In this document: positions 45,420-56,498 of the stretch, one piece after another | Numbering within the stretch: the stretch's first letter is position 1 | Layout: every line of letters starts with the position of its first letter | Assembly (NCBI GenBank): GCA_007570785.1 | Contig: ML664161.1 | Location: forward strand, 18,477,856-18,541,855 | Direction of reading: 5' to 3' | DNA: 64,000 nt | From: Antilocapra americana | Taxonomy: Eukaryota; Chordata; Mammalia; Artiodactyla; Antilocapridae | Position numbers and translations under genes: made by a program | The notes under the pieces: model-generated | What the model saw: only the letters and a program-made list of their open reading frames with translations | What the model was told of the DNA's origin: nothing | Database searches by the model: none

Positions 45420-45779
45420 AGATATAGTAATTATAATTAGAAACTCAGTGGATGGGATTAAGAGAAGATTATATATAGCTGAAAAGTGAATAATGAATTG
45501 GAAGAAAGGTCTAATGAAATGATGTAGGATGCAGCACAGAGAGCTCCAATAGTCTTGAGCAGTTAAGTAATATGTAAGTAGAGTTTCGGAAAAGAGAAGA
45601 GAGAGAATGTGTGCATGAGGCAACACATGAAAAAGTGATGGCTGAAATTATGAGAAACACATTTCTTAGATATGAGAGGCCCAGAGAAACCTAAAAGTAG
45701 TAATCAAAAATAAATAATATTTAAACCAGCCTTAGTGAAAATGCAGAACAATGAAGAAAAAGAAAAAGTACCTTAATGG
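45420..45779. other. Unique spacer
   Basis: AT-rich, nothing recognised. Confidence 0.5.
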
Positions 45780-47345
45780 TTCAGTTCAGTTACTCAGTTG
45801 TGTTCGACTCTTTGCCACCCCATGGCAGCACCCAATTTGCAGCACGCCAGGCTTCCCTGTTCATCACCAACTCCCTGAGCTTGCTCAAACTCATGTCCAT
45901 TGAGTCAGTGATGCCATCCAACCATCTCATCCTCTGTTGTCCTCTTCCCCTCCTGCCTTCAATCTTTCCCAGCATCAGGGTCTTTTCTAAGGAGTCAGTT
46001 CTTCGTTTCAGGTGGCCAAAGTATTGAGCTTCATTTTGAGCATCAGTCCTTCCAATGAATATTCAGCACTGATTTTCTTTAGGATTAACTCATTTGATCT
46101 CCTTGCAGTCCAAGGTACTCTCAAGAGTCTTCTCAAACACCACAGTTCAAAAGCATCAATTCTTCAGTGCTCAGCTTTCTTTATACTACAACTCTCACAT
46201 CCATACATGACTACTAGAAAAAACATAGCTTTGAATAGACAGACCTTTTTTGGCAAAGTTATGTCTCTGCTCTTTAATATACTGTCTAGGTTTGTCATAG
46301 TTTTCTTCCAAGGAGCAAGTGTCTTTTAATTTCATGGCTTCAGTCACCATCTGCAGTGATTTTGGAGGCTGAGAAAATAAAGTCTGTCACTGTTTCCATT
46401 GTTTCCCCATCTGTTTGCCATGAAGTGATGGGACTGGATGCCATGATCTTAGTTGTCTGAACATTGAGTTTTAAGCCAGCTTTTCACTCTCCTCTACCAC
46501 TTGCATCAAGAGGCTTTTTAGGTTCCTCTTGTCTTTCTGCCATAAGGGTGGTGTCATCTGCATATCTGAGATTATTGATATTTCTCCTAGCAATCTTGAT
46601 TCCAGCTTGTGCTTTATCCAGTCCAGCATTTCACATGATGTACTCTGCATAGGAGTTAAATAAGCAGGATGATGATATACAGCCTTGATATACTACTTTC
46701 CCAATTTGGAACCAGTCTGTTGTTCCATGTCTGATTCTAACTCTTGCTTCTTGACCTGCATACAGATTTATCAGGAGGCAGGTCAGGTGGTCTGGTATTC
46801 CCATCTCTCTAAGAATTTTCCACAGTTTGTTGTGATTCACACAGTCAAAGGCTTTTGCATAATCAATAAAGCAGAAGTAGATGTTTTTCTGGAATTCTTT
46901 TGCTTTTACTATGATCCAATGGATGTTGGCAATTTGATCTCTGGTTACTCTGCCTTTTCTAAATCCAGCTTTGAACATCTGGAAGTTCTCAGTTCATGTA
47001 CTGTTCAAGCCTAGCTTGTAGAATCTTGAGCATTACTTGGTAGCATGTGAGATGAGTGCAATTGTGTAGTAGTTTGAACTTTCTTTGAGATTGGAATGCA
47101 AACTGACATTTTCCAATCCTGTGGCCACTGCTGAGTTTTCCAAATTTGCTGGCATATTGAGTGCAGCACTTTCACAGCAACATCTTTTAGGATTTGAAAT
47201 AGTTCAGCTGGAATTCCATCACCTCCACTAGCTATGTTCATAGTGATGCTTCCTAAGGCCCACTTGACTTCACCTTCCAGGACGTCTGGCTTTAGGTGAG
47301 TGATCACACCATCACAATCATCTGGGTCTTTAAGATCTTTTTTAG
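45780..47345 (-). mobile_element. BovB LINE, 5' truncated, antisense
   Basis: Left edge GTTCAGTTCAGTTACTCAGT is the 3' terminus. The copy runs through the reverse transcriptase (antisense YADD near 46555, antisense DYAKAFD near 46850) to the linker at about 47345. The longest surviving sense frame is about 116 codons. Confidence 0.95.
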
Positions 47346-47527
47346 TGTTAGCTGGAGACAAAAGAAGGATTACCTATGAAGGCATAATTAGACTGTCAGC
47401 CAACTTCTTAGCAGCAGCCCTGGAATTTGGACAACAGTGGAGTGATGATGTGTAGGTGTTGAGAAAACCTGGAATTATTTTCCTTATGAAAATATTCTCC
47501 AGAAACAAGGGTGAAAAAATTATTTTC

Positions 47528-47618
<91 letters not shown>

Positions 47619-47885
47619 AATATGCCATCTAAAGAATATATACCTCAGTCAGGAAGAAAGTGATCCCATGTGGGAATTTTTAGATGCCTAGGGAAGAATT
47701 TTTTCAAAGTGGTAAATAGTAAGTAAATTTAAGCAAACATTGGCTGTATAACAATAGCAACCAATTTATGAGGTTAAAAGGTAGAAGTTAAACATAAGAC
47801 AATAAGAAAATATAATTTGGAAAGTTGTTGGAGGTAATGTTCTATGTTTTGAATAATTATGGTTTAAGAGAAGCATATGGTTAAG
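47346..47885. other. Unique DNA with TA/GA microsatellite
   Basis: Apart from the compound microsatellite nothing is recognised. Confidence 0.5.
47532..47616. repeat. Compound TA-GA microsatellite
   Basis: About 23 TA units pass directly into about 19 GA units. The minus-strand frame rich in Ile/Tyr and Ser/Leu over it is an artefact. Confidence 0.98.
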
Positions 47886-48772
47886 AAGACATAAAAATGG
47901 CTAACAAACACATGAAAAGATGCTCAACATCACTCATTATCAGAGAAATGCAAATCAAAACCACAATGAGGTACCACTTTACACCAGTCAGAATGGCTGC
48001 AATCCAAAAATCTACAAGTAATAAATGCTGGAGAGGATGTGGAGAAAAGGGAACCCTCTCACACTGTTGGTGGGAATGCAAACTAGTACAGCCACTATGG
48101 AAAACAGTGTGGAGATTCCTTAAAAAACTGCAAATAGACCTGCCATATGACCCAGCAATCCCACTGCTGGGCATACACACCGAGGAAACCAGAATTGAAA
48201 GAGCCACGTGCACCCCAATCGCCGCATTGTTTAAAATAGCCAGGACATGGAAGCAACCTAGATGCCCATCAACTGACGAATGGATAAGAAAGCTGTGGTA
48301 CATATACACAATGGAATATTACTCAGCATTAAAAAAAATTCATTTGAAGCAGTTCTACTCAGGTGGACAGAACTGGAGCCTATTATCCAGAGTGAAGTAA
48401 GCCAGAAGGAAAAACAACAATACAGTATACTAACGCATATATATGGAATTTAGAAAGATGGTAACGAGAACCCAACATGCAAGACAGCAAAAGGAACGCA
48501 GATGTATAGAACAGACTCGTGGACTCTGTGGAAGAGGGCAAGGGTGGGATGATACGGGAGAATGGCATTGAAACATGTTAATTACCATATGTGAAATCAA
48601 TCGCCAGCCCAGGGTTGATGCTCGGGGCTGGTGCACAGAGATGACCCAGGGGGAGAGAATCGGGAGGGAGGAGGGAGGGGGGTTCTGGAGGGGGAGCATA
48701 TGTAAACCCATGGCGGTTTCATGTCATTGTTTGGCAAAACCAAACACAAAAAAGAAAATTAAAAAAAAAAAG
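47886..48772 (+). mobile_element. L1 3' end with ORF2 C-terminus
   Basis: A 5'-truncated ruminant L1 holding the last part of ORF2, the complete 3' UTR (GGTTGATGCTCGGGGCTGG, the GGGAGGGAGGAGGGAGGGGG tract, GTTTGGCAAAACCAAACAC) and an A-rich tail. Little decayed, so probably one of the youngest insertions here. Confidence 0.95.
47897..48400 (+). pseudogene. L1 ORF2 C-terminal fragment, still open
   Basis: An uninterrupted frame of 167 codons matches the cysteine-containing C-terminal part of L1 ORF2: the [18 protein letters not shown] segment near residues 60-76, [11 protein letters not shown], and the [18 protein letters not shown] segment near the end. The endonuclease and reverse transcriptase are absent, so the fragment has no retrotransposition activity. 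The open frame reflects youth, not function. Confidence 0.92.
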
Positions 48773-48909
48773 AGAAGGGTAAACTTATTATTAATAACTG
48801 TAGGCTTTAATAAAGTAGAAACACATATTTAAAACATTAGTATAATCACTGAAAGAATAGAAATAAAATATACATTTAAATTAGAAGGTTCTTCACTTAA
48901 CCTAAAAGA
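48773..48909. other. Unique spacer
   Basis: AT-rich, nothing recognised. Confidence 0.5.
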
Positions 48910-48958
48910 AGACCAACCTAGATAGCATATTAAAAAGCAGAGACATTACTTTGCCAAC

Positions 48959-49584
48959 TGTCAGGGAACTTTTGGCAGCAGGCTTCCTGTGTGCTGTTTT
49001 CTGATGTCCCTTATCAATCCCTGAATATTCAGAGATGAGTGGAGAGACATACCTCTCCCAGGGACAAAAGGAATGCATACATTCTTAGAGTTAAGTAACT
49101 ATTTACGGCCTTCGTCCCTTTCTGTTATGGAAAGTGAGTTTTACAATCCCCCTCTCATTGAGATGGATTCTAGCCTTATGTTTCTTGGATAAGTTGTAAG
49201 ATTTTTGATCTTTATCTTTGCTGAAAAGGCTATCTTGTAAGACAGTATATATATGCCTACATTATGCTGAATAAATCCTTTTGCTCCATCAGAGCTTTGG
49301 TCACCATGTCTCATTTCTTTTCTCCCTCTTCCTTTTTCTCTATTTCTCTCCTTCAGGCCAATCTCATAGAGCGTGAGGGTCCGCTGTGCTCACTGACCGG
49401 CCCGGGCTTTCAAGTCCCCCATGCGAGGGCGCCCTGTGCCTAACGTGTAGCGACACAAACCTCATGTCAGGGGTTTTATTGATTCCTTGCGTAAACTAGG
49501 GGATATCGGCCTCTTTTTCTTGCCTTTATTTTCTTATTGTCGACTCTGCACCCCCAAGCCCTGGCCCATTAATGGGCCATAACA
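48959..49584 (+). mobile_element. Solo LTR of class II (ERVK-like) type
   Basis: A 626-bp unit starts TGTCAGGGAACTTTTGGCAG and ends GGGCCATAACA, so it has the TG...CA termini of a retroviral LTR. Six-base flanks GCCAAC (48953-48958) and GTCAAC (49585-49590), one transition apart, are its target-site duplication; six bases is typical of ERVK-type integrases. A TATA-like TATATATAT (about 49246-49254) precedes AATAAA (49270-49275). A polypyrimidine tract and CpG-rich 3' part follow. No internal viral genes are present, as expected after LTR-LTR recombination. Confidence 0.85.
49246..49275 (+). promoter_or_regulatory. LTR TATA-like box and poly(A) signal
   Basis: TATATATAT at about 49246 followed 16 bases later by AATAAA at 49270. 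The close spacing implies a compact U3/R boundary. Both motifs are intact, so the LTR could in principle act as promoter or terminator, but no evidence of use is visible. Confidence 0.55.
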
Positions 49585-50217
49585 GTCAACAAGGGTCCAT
49601 CTAGTCAAGGCTATGGTTTTTCCAGTAGTCATGTGTGGATGTGAGAGTTGGACGGTGAAGAAAGCTGAGCACAGAAGAATTGATGCTTTTGAACTGTGGT
49701 GTTGGAGAAGACTCTTGAGAATCCCTTGGACTGCAAGAAGATCCACCAGTCCATCCTAACGGAGATCAGTCCTGGGTGTTCTTTGGAAGGACTGATGTTG
49801 AAGCTGAAACTCTAATACTTTGGCTACCTCATGTGAAGAGTTGACTCATTGGAAAAGACCCTGATGCTGGGAAGGAATGGGGGCAGGAGGGGAAGGATCG
49901 GAGGCAGGAGGAGAAGGGGACAACAGAGGATGAGATGGCTGGATGGCATCACTGCCTCGATGGACATGAGTTTGTGTAAACTCTGGGAGTTGGTGATGAA
50001 CAGGGAGGCCTGGCGTGCTGCGATTCATGGAGTTGCAAAGAGTTGGACATGATTGAGCGTCTGAATTGAATTGAACTGAAAAGAAGTCAAGAAGAGAAAA
50101 ACAGAAAGGAAAGACAAATAGAAAGCACTAATAATATGAAAGAGATAAATCCAAGTATATTAGCAACATGAATGAAATATGCCCATTTTAAGATTGCTGG
50201 ACTGGATTTTTAAAAAA

Positions 50218-50430
50218 CCCAATTCCTAGGTGACTCAATGGTAAAGAACTCTGCTTTCAATGCAGGAGACCCAGGACACTGGAGTTCAATCCCTGGGTTA
50301 AGAAGATCCCTTAGGGGAGGAAACGGCAACCCACTTCAGTATTCTTGCCTGAAAATCTCATGGATAGAGGAGCCCTGTGGGCTATAGCCCAAGGGGTCAC
50401 AAAGAGTCAGATACAACTGGGCATACACAC
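50218..50430 (+). mobile_element. Bov-tA SINE
   Basis: A diverged sense copy from CCCAATTCCTAGGTGACTCA to AGATACAACTGGGCATACAC. Confidence 0.92.
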
Positions 50431-51684
50431 ACAAAAATATGATGTTTATGAGATCCTTTAAAAGCATAGAGATATAGAACTGAAAGTAAGGGATTCAAAA
50501 TGAAACCTCCTACAAAAGTATCTAGGCAAAATATACCAAAATCCAGTCAAATGAACTTCAAGGAAACTTGGAAGACTGAGGACAACTTCATTATGCAAAA
50601 ATGTTTAGTTAACTAGGAAAATATAATATTTTAAAATTTGTCTATCTATAATACCATGGCCTCAAAATACATGAAGTAAAATTGATAAAGCTGCAAGAAT
50701 AAATGCACCATCATAGTTGGAGAAACAATGCACTGTTCTATATAATATATCAAACAGACAAAAATTAATAAGGCAATAGAAGTTTAATATAGTGTAAATA
50801 ACACATTGTTCCCAAGGGATATACTATATAGAACATGACACCCAACAAATGAGAAATACATGGTTTTTTCAACCACCTACACTCATATCATCTAAGGAAA
50901 TAACTTCTCAGAGAGACACTTGAAACAGGAGACAGGTACAAAAATACTTATAGTAATATAACTTGTAATGATAGAAGACACACAATAAAATAAAAACTCA
51001 ACTATATATCAAGAGAAGATATCGGATAATACATTGTGAAATAGTCATATAAGAGAATATTATATAACAATCAAAATAGATGGCCATAACATGAATTTTA
51101 AAATGCAACAAGCTAAAAGCTAATGAACCAAAAAAATAGTATGAATCCATTTATTTCAAGTATGGAAACTTGCCAAGCCAAATAACATATTATTTAGGGC
51201 TACAAAATATCAGGTAAAAGTTTAAAGACAAACAGAAGTTATAAATGTATAATTCAGTGGGGTTTACTTCTGAGTGGGGAGGAGAGGCAGGTGTGCCCAG
51301 ATAATGCTGGTGGGTACACAGACACTCAATCTACTGATATTCCTTTACTTCACACTCTATGCACATATATAATTAAGTCAACAAGTGCATCAGAGCCTGT
51401 AAGCTTCCACCAGGCTTGGTTAAGCTGGAGTTTTTTAAAAAATGGATTTTACTCACAAGTCTTATGACTTAACGTTTTTGGAAACAGAATCGCTTCTGAA
51501 CTATGTGGACGTTCCTTGTTGAGTTGAGCAACCTTTAAATATAGAATGGCCATCAGGTTATTTCTTTGGCATCTCCACAATCTCTGGATCTCCAGACTTC
51601 CTAAAATCTGATGCACTCTGAAATGAAAAGCCCTAAATAATTCAAGTCCTAGCTCTAACACTAACCAATTAGTGTTATGTTAGT
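50431..51684. other. Unique AT-rich DNA
   Basis: About 1.25 kb without recognised repeats or genes. Confidence 0.5.
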
Positions 51685-51696
51685 AGGAGGTACCTT

Positions 51697-51913
51697 CTAC
51701 TGGGCTGTACTTAGTCGCTCAGTCCTGTCTGACACTTTGCAATCCCATGGACTGTAGCCTGCCAGGCTCCTCTGTCCGTGATGATTCTCCAGGCAAGAAT
51801 ACTGGAGTGGGTTGCCATGTGCTTCTCTAGGGGAATGTCCTAACCCAGGAATCAAACCCTAGTCTCCTGCACTGCGGGCAGATTCTTTACCACCTGAGCT
51901 ACCAGGGAAGCCC
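51697..51913 (-). mobile_element. Bov-tA SINE, antisense, exact duplication
   Basis: From GTACTTAGTCGCTCAGTCCT to CCTGAGCTACCAGGGAAGCC. Exact flanks AGGAGGTACCTT at 51685-51696 and 51914-51925. Confidence 0.96.
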
Positions 51914-51938
51914 AGGAGGTACCTTAAGTAAGACAAAA

Positions 51939-52139
51939 GTTAAAGTCGCTCAGTCGTGTCTAATTCTTTATGACTCCATAGACTATAACCCACCAGGCTC
52001 CTCTGTCCACAGAATTCCCCAAGCAAAAATACTGTAGTGGGCAGCCATTCCCTTTTCCAGGGGATCTTCCTGACCCAAGGATCAAACCAAGGTCTCCTGC
52101 ATTGCAGATTCTTTACCATTTGAGCCACCAGGGAAGCCC
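51939..52139 (-). mobile_element. Second antisense Bov-tA, adjacent
   Basis: From TTAAAGTCGCTCAGTCGTGT to TTTGAGCCACCAGGGAAGCC, only 13 bases beyond the duplication of the previous SINE. ACCTTAAGTA before and ACCTTACATA after it may be its own degenerate target-site duplication. Confidence 0.94.
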
Positions 52140-52184
52140 ACCTTACATAAAAGAAAGATCTACTAAGTCCTACAGTGATCCTAC

Positions 52185-52320
52185 TCTGAGATAATTCTAT
52201 TATGTCCATTTTACAGATGAGAAAACCGAGACAAAGAGAAATTGAGACTCTTAACAGCTATCCACAGCTGTTAAGTTGTAAATGGAAACTTTTGCCAAGT
52301 TCTGTCTGACTCCAGCCATG
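52185..52320 (-). mobile_element. MIR SINE, antisense
   Basis: CATTTTACAGATGAGAAAAC, AGAGAAATTGAGACTCTTAA and TTCTGTCTGACTCCAGCCA are the MIR core in reverse. Confidence 0.85.
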
Positions 52321-54159
52321 TTTTTCCCCATATTACGCTATGCCCTCTTAACCCCCTGAGTCTTTAGCTCTTTCCATTGATATCTTTACTCTGTATCTCC
52401 TAGTGGCTTTCCACATATAAAGGGTTTTGTGAATGCAATCCCGAGCAAGAAATTGGGTGGAGAGGAAATTCACTGTTCCTGCTGGCGATGGGCTGCAGCA
52501 CACACCCATCTGTTGTTTACTGAGGCTGAGAGTGCTGAACGGTTCCCAGCAAGCAGTGTCTGCCTCCTGCATTTTGCCTCTTTGGAAGATGTTTCTTGTC
52601 CAGCCCCTCACCACCCACTCGCTTCTGTCTGCTTTCTCTTTTGCTGGCCCTTTTCCCATAGCAGTTAATGTTTGCCCTGCAAGTGCCAGAGCATTCATCC
52701 TTTCTTCCTTGAATGATGTGCTCATTTGCATATCATGCAAACAGCCCAGCTGCTGGAGTCCCAGTTAGGGTAAATAACGGTCACAGTGTTTATACTGATT
52801 CCTCCTGGGGCCTTCTGGAACCTGCTGCACAACTCCAGGGAGAAAATAGTTTAGTTGGAATCTCTGCTTAGATCTTCTGACATCATGAATGAATGCTCGT
52901 GCTAAAAAATGCACACATAACCCTCTCCATATCAATATGTGCTTTAGAGTCTAGTGGCTGAGGGAGGTTTGTGGATGGAAAGAAATGTTTACTGTTACTT
53001 TTGTCTTGTCTAACTCCATTTACTTATCTTTGGAGGTTGAAAATGTTTTCTAGGTAGACATCCACTTAACAAAAATTCAGTGAATAACTCAAGAATTTAA
53101 AATATTTCCAAGAACATGTATTGTTATCAAATGTAATAAATTACACTCTATAAATTTATCAGTTTTATAACATCTTAAGTAGAGAATTGGCATTGAATAA
53201 AGAATTGATTCATAAAGTTATGCTGAAACAGACCACGCAGATTCTAACTCTATGGATTTATTTTTTTCATTTTATCTATTCTTATTCTTTTAATTTTTTA
53301 AAAAATATTTTTCCCTATTTTATCTTAGGAATACAATTTACCCCCACACCCAGAGTCACACTTACCTTTTATGAACCAGCTGAGGCTGATTTTCCAGGGG
53401 AACACAGCTCCTTGAGTAATTACACTTTGTTTGTTACAACAAAACCATTCAATTTATTGGTTCTGAACTAATCAAATAGATTTTGATTTTTGTGACCCCA
53501 ATTAGTACTCCTTAAATGATGCTTGCTTTGAGATTGTAATTTTCGTAATATTTTGCAGGTATTTCATGTTCCAGTTAAAGTTTAGAGTTTCTTAGTACTC
53601 ACCTATATGTGAATACTTGAACATTTATATACTATTTCAGGTCATGTGTGCTCTTTTAAAACTGTTATAATTAATTTAAAAGTTTCTAAAATGTGATCAC
53701 TAGTCATTTAGGGTCAGCCTAGGTTAAACCCTCTTTAAAAATAGTCAACATTTAGACTGTGGCAGCTCCTAAATTCCTGGACAGCTTAATGAAAATATCA
53801 AATTGTTTTACAATTTAATGCTCTGGCTTAGATAAATGTCTTCGCACTAAAATGATTTTACCAGCAACTGGTTTGAATGTGAAGACTTGAAATGTAGTAA
53901 TTGCAGGTAGAAAAGGTGAAGCTAAATCTTAAATCTATAAAATACTTATTCCAGCCAGTTCAACTCTTTCTTTCATGCTTGCTAGTAGTGTCTCTCTGCT
54001 AGGCCTCGTGGAGGACGTAGGTGAGTCAGATAGCCCACCTGCACACAGCACCTCTGAGAAATGTTCTAACATGGTATACATGCCAGCTGACAAGCCCACA
54101 TACACAAGAAAAGTACCATTTGTTTTTTTAGCAACTTAGTTTCTGATTTCACTCTAACG
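52321..54159. other. Unique DNA with GC-richer left part
   Basis: Bases 52420-52880 are less AT-rich than the surroundings and repeat-free. Overlapping open frames of 111 (plus) and 130 codons (minus, 52348-52740) have no family resemblance, so no gene is called. The block contains an inverted pair of octamer motifs (52724-52741). The remainder, 52900-54159, is AT-rich and featureless. Confidence 0.45.
52724..52741. promoter_or_regulatory. Inverted octamer (POU-type) motif pair
   Basis: ATTTGCAT at 52724-52731 and ATGCAAA at 52735-52741 are two octamer sites in opposite orientation three bases apart. Two close POU motifs in a repeat-free block are compatible with an enhancer; the evidence is the motif alone. 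Confidence 0.35.
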
Positions 54160-55312
54160 TTTTGGTACATCCTCCTTGGTCATCTTTTCCATGTAAATAC
54201 ATTCTTGTGAGATTCTTATCAAGTCCAACAGCTTTACACACTATCCATATACTGGTGGCTCCCACACCCATCTCGTCCATCTTGACCACACACCTGAATT
54301 CCATACCTGGCTGTTCAACTGCCTTATTGAAGTCTACACTCAGATGGTTAACAGACATCTCACACCAAATTAGTACACAGAGTTCCCACCCAACATTGCA
54401 AATTGCCTCATCTTATAGATTTCATCTCAGCTAATAGCACCCTGTTCAAGACAAGAACTGCAGGGTCATCCTTGATGCCTCTCTTTTTCTCCCATCCTAC
54501 ATCTGATCAGTCCATAGATTCTCTTGGCCCCATCTTTACTACAGATCCAACATTTCTCCACTTCTCAACACCTCTACTTCCACAATATTATACAAATACC
54601 ATCCCCTCGCACCTGGTATTATTGCACCTAATCTTCCAAGCAGTTTCTCTGCTTCTGCCACCCTTCTTCATCTTTTGATCTCCCTTCTTCCTATCCCCCA
54701 TGCCCATCAAATCTATTCTCAAGGCAAAAATGTAACTGTTTCAGTATAAGTCAAATAATGTTACTCCTCCGCTCAAAATCTTAACAACTGCTCCACGAAA
54801 AAATCCCGCAGTAGTTCCCTATTTCTTTCAGAGTAAAAACCAAAACATCATTCTGATGATCTAGAAAACTACTCCTCACCCCATACCTTTCTGACCCCAC
54901 CTCACTCTGCCTCAGTGGCCTGGCAATTCTTTGAATACCCCAGGCTCCATCCTGCCCCAGGACCTTTGCTCTTCCTATGGTCTCTTCTGGAAATATTCTT
55001 CCCCTAGATAGCTAGCTCCTACGTTGCTAGCTCCTCTCCTACATGTGTTTGCTCAAAACTCACTTTCTCAGTGGATCTTCCCAGGAAGCCTTAACTAGAA
55101 TTTCAACCCCAACTTTTCATATTCTTCTTTCTTGCTTAATTTTTTTCTCCTTAGCACTTATTACTAATATCTTAAATATCTTATTTATCTTGCTTACAAT
55201 CCATCTCCCTTATTAGAATGTAGTATCTAAGATGCAGTGATTTTTGTTTTGTTCACTATTTTATTTTCATTACCTTGAACAGTAATATTACTCAATAAAT
55301 ATACATGTATTT
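54160..55312 (+). mobile_element. L2 LINE, about 1.15 kb, sense
   Basis: Degenerate but collinear with the 3' half of L2. In order: GTCATCCTTGATGCCTCTCT, CACTTCTCAACACCTCTACT, ATGTTACTCCTCCGCTCAAA, CCCCAGGACCTTTGCTCTTC, TATTCTTCCCCTAGATAGC and the ACTCAATAAATATACATG end. Plus-strand frames at 54162-54434 and 54403-54678 lie inside it and are remnants. It is the longest ancient repeat in the window. Confidence 0.85.
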
Positions 55313-55333
55313 TTATGGAGCTATAATTGATAT

Positions 55334-55737
55334 AGGGCTTCCCTGATAGCTCAGTTAGTAAAGAATCTGCCTGCAATGCAGGAGACCCCAGTTCAGTTCC
55401 TGGGTTGGGAAGATCCCCTGGAGAAGGGATAAGCTACCCACTCCAATATTCTTGGGCTTCCCTTGTGACTCAGCTGGTGAAGAATATACCTGCAGTGCAG
55501 GAAATCTAGGTTGGGAAGATCCCCTGGAGAAGGGATAAGCTACCCACTCCAATATTCTTGGGCTTCCCTTGTGACTCAGCTGGTGAAGAATATACCTGTA
55601 GTGCAGGAAATCTAGGTTGGGAAGATCCCCTGGAGAAGGGAAAGGCTATTATCCACTCCAGTATTCTGGCCTGGAGAATTCCATGGACTGTATAGTCCAT
55701 GGGGTCACAAAGAGTCAGGTACAACTGAACGACTCTC
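55334..55737 (+). mobile_element. Triple-headed Bov-tA composite SINE
   Basis: Three successive tRNA-derived heads precede one complete tail. Heads start at 55335, 55454 and 55560. The last two are a near-identical 106-bp tandem, down to the odd TGTGACTCAGCTGGTGAAGA variant. The single BovB-derived tail ends AACTGAACGACTCT. Flanks ATAATTGATAT (55323-55333) and ATAATTAATAT (55738-55748) show the composite moved as one unit, or grew after insertion. Confidence 0.94.
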
Positions 55738-55748
55738 ATAATTAATAT

Positions 55749-55908
55749 ACAATATTACATTAGTCTAAGGAGTAAGACAATTATTTGATATTTGTATATA
55801 TTGCAAAATGATGATACTCAATAAATGTTTGTAGAAAGACAAAATGAATGAATAGTGAATGACTAATTGATCACATCCTTATTGTAATATTGGTGACTGC
55901 AACTACTT
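55749..55908. other. Unique spacer
   Basis: AT-rich, nothing recognised. Confidence 0.5.
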
Positions 55909-55925
55909 AAAAGTGGGTCTTTCTC

Positions 55926-56481
55926 CAACTCTGATGTCCATCGGCAGACGAATGGATAAGAAAGCTGTGGTACATATACACAATGGAATATTACTCAGCC
56001 ATTAACAAGAATACATTTTAATCAGTTCTAATGAGGTGGATGAAACTGGAACCTATTATACAGAGTGAAGTAAGTCAGAAAGAAAAACACCAATACAGTA
56101 TACTAACACATATATATGGAATTTAGGAAGATGGTAATGATGACTCTATATGCAAGACAGCAAAAGAGACACAGATGTATAGAACAGTCTTTTGGACTCT
56201 GTGGGAGAAGGCAAGGGTGGGATGATTTGATAGAATAGCTTTGAAACATGTATACTATCATATGTGAAACAGATCGCCAGTCCAGGTTTGATGCATGAGA
56301 CAGGGTGCTCAGGGCCAGTGCACTGGGATGACTGTGAGGGATGAGATGGGGAGGGAGGTTGGAGGGAGGTTCAGAAATGGAAGCACACGTACACCCATGG
56401 CTGATTCATGTCTATGTGTGGCAAAAACCACTACAATATTGTAAAGTAATTAGCCTCCAATTAAAATAAATAAATTTTTTA
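55926..56481 (+). mobile_element. L1 3' end with target-site duplication
   Basis: Begins in the ORF2 C-terminus (GATGTCCATCGGCAGACGAA), continues through the 3' UTR (GATGCATGAGACAGGGTGCT, GGGGAGGGAGGTTGGAGGGA) and ends in an A/T-rich tail. Flanks AAAAGTGGGTCTTTCTC (55909-55925) and AAAAGTAGGTCTTCCTC (56482-56498) match at 15 of 17 bases. Confidence 0.94.
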
Positions 56482-56498
56482 AAAAGTAGGTCTTCCTC

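Larger units (their letters stand above)
48910..50082 (+). mobile_element. BovB LINE 3' part, split by solo LTR
   Basis: Starts GACCAACCTAGATAGCATAT and, after the LTR at 48959-49584, resumes with AAGGGTCCATCTAGTCAAGG to end GAATTGAATTGAACTGA. A short local duplication of the GGCAGGAGG segment lies at 49870-49912. Confidence 0.94.

Noticed and set aside
52348..52768. Overlapping 130- and 111-codon frames on opposite strands
   Set aside because: Neither resembles a known family, and the two exclude each other. GC-richer composition alone lowers stop-codon frequency enough to explain them.
54162..54678. Two overlapping plus-strand frames of about 90 codons as an exon
   Set aside because: Both lie within an L2 LINE and follow its sequence.
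55334..55737. CRISPR-like direct repeats
   Set aside because: The repeated 106-bp unit is a SINE head duplicated in tandem without spacers, and the genome is mammalian.
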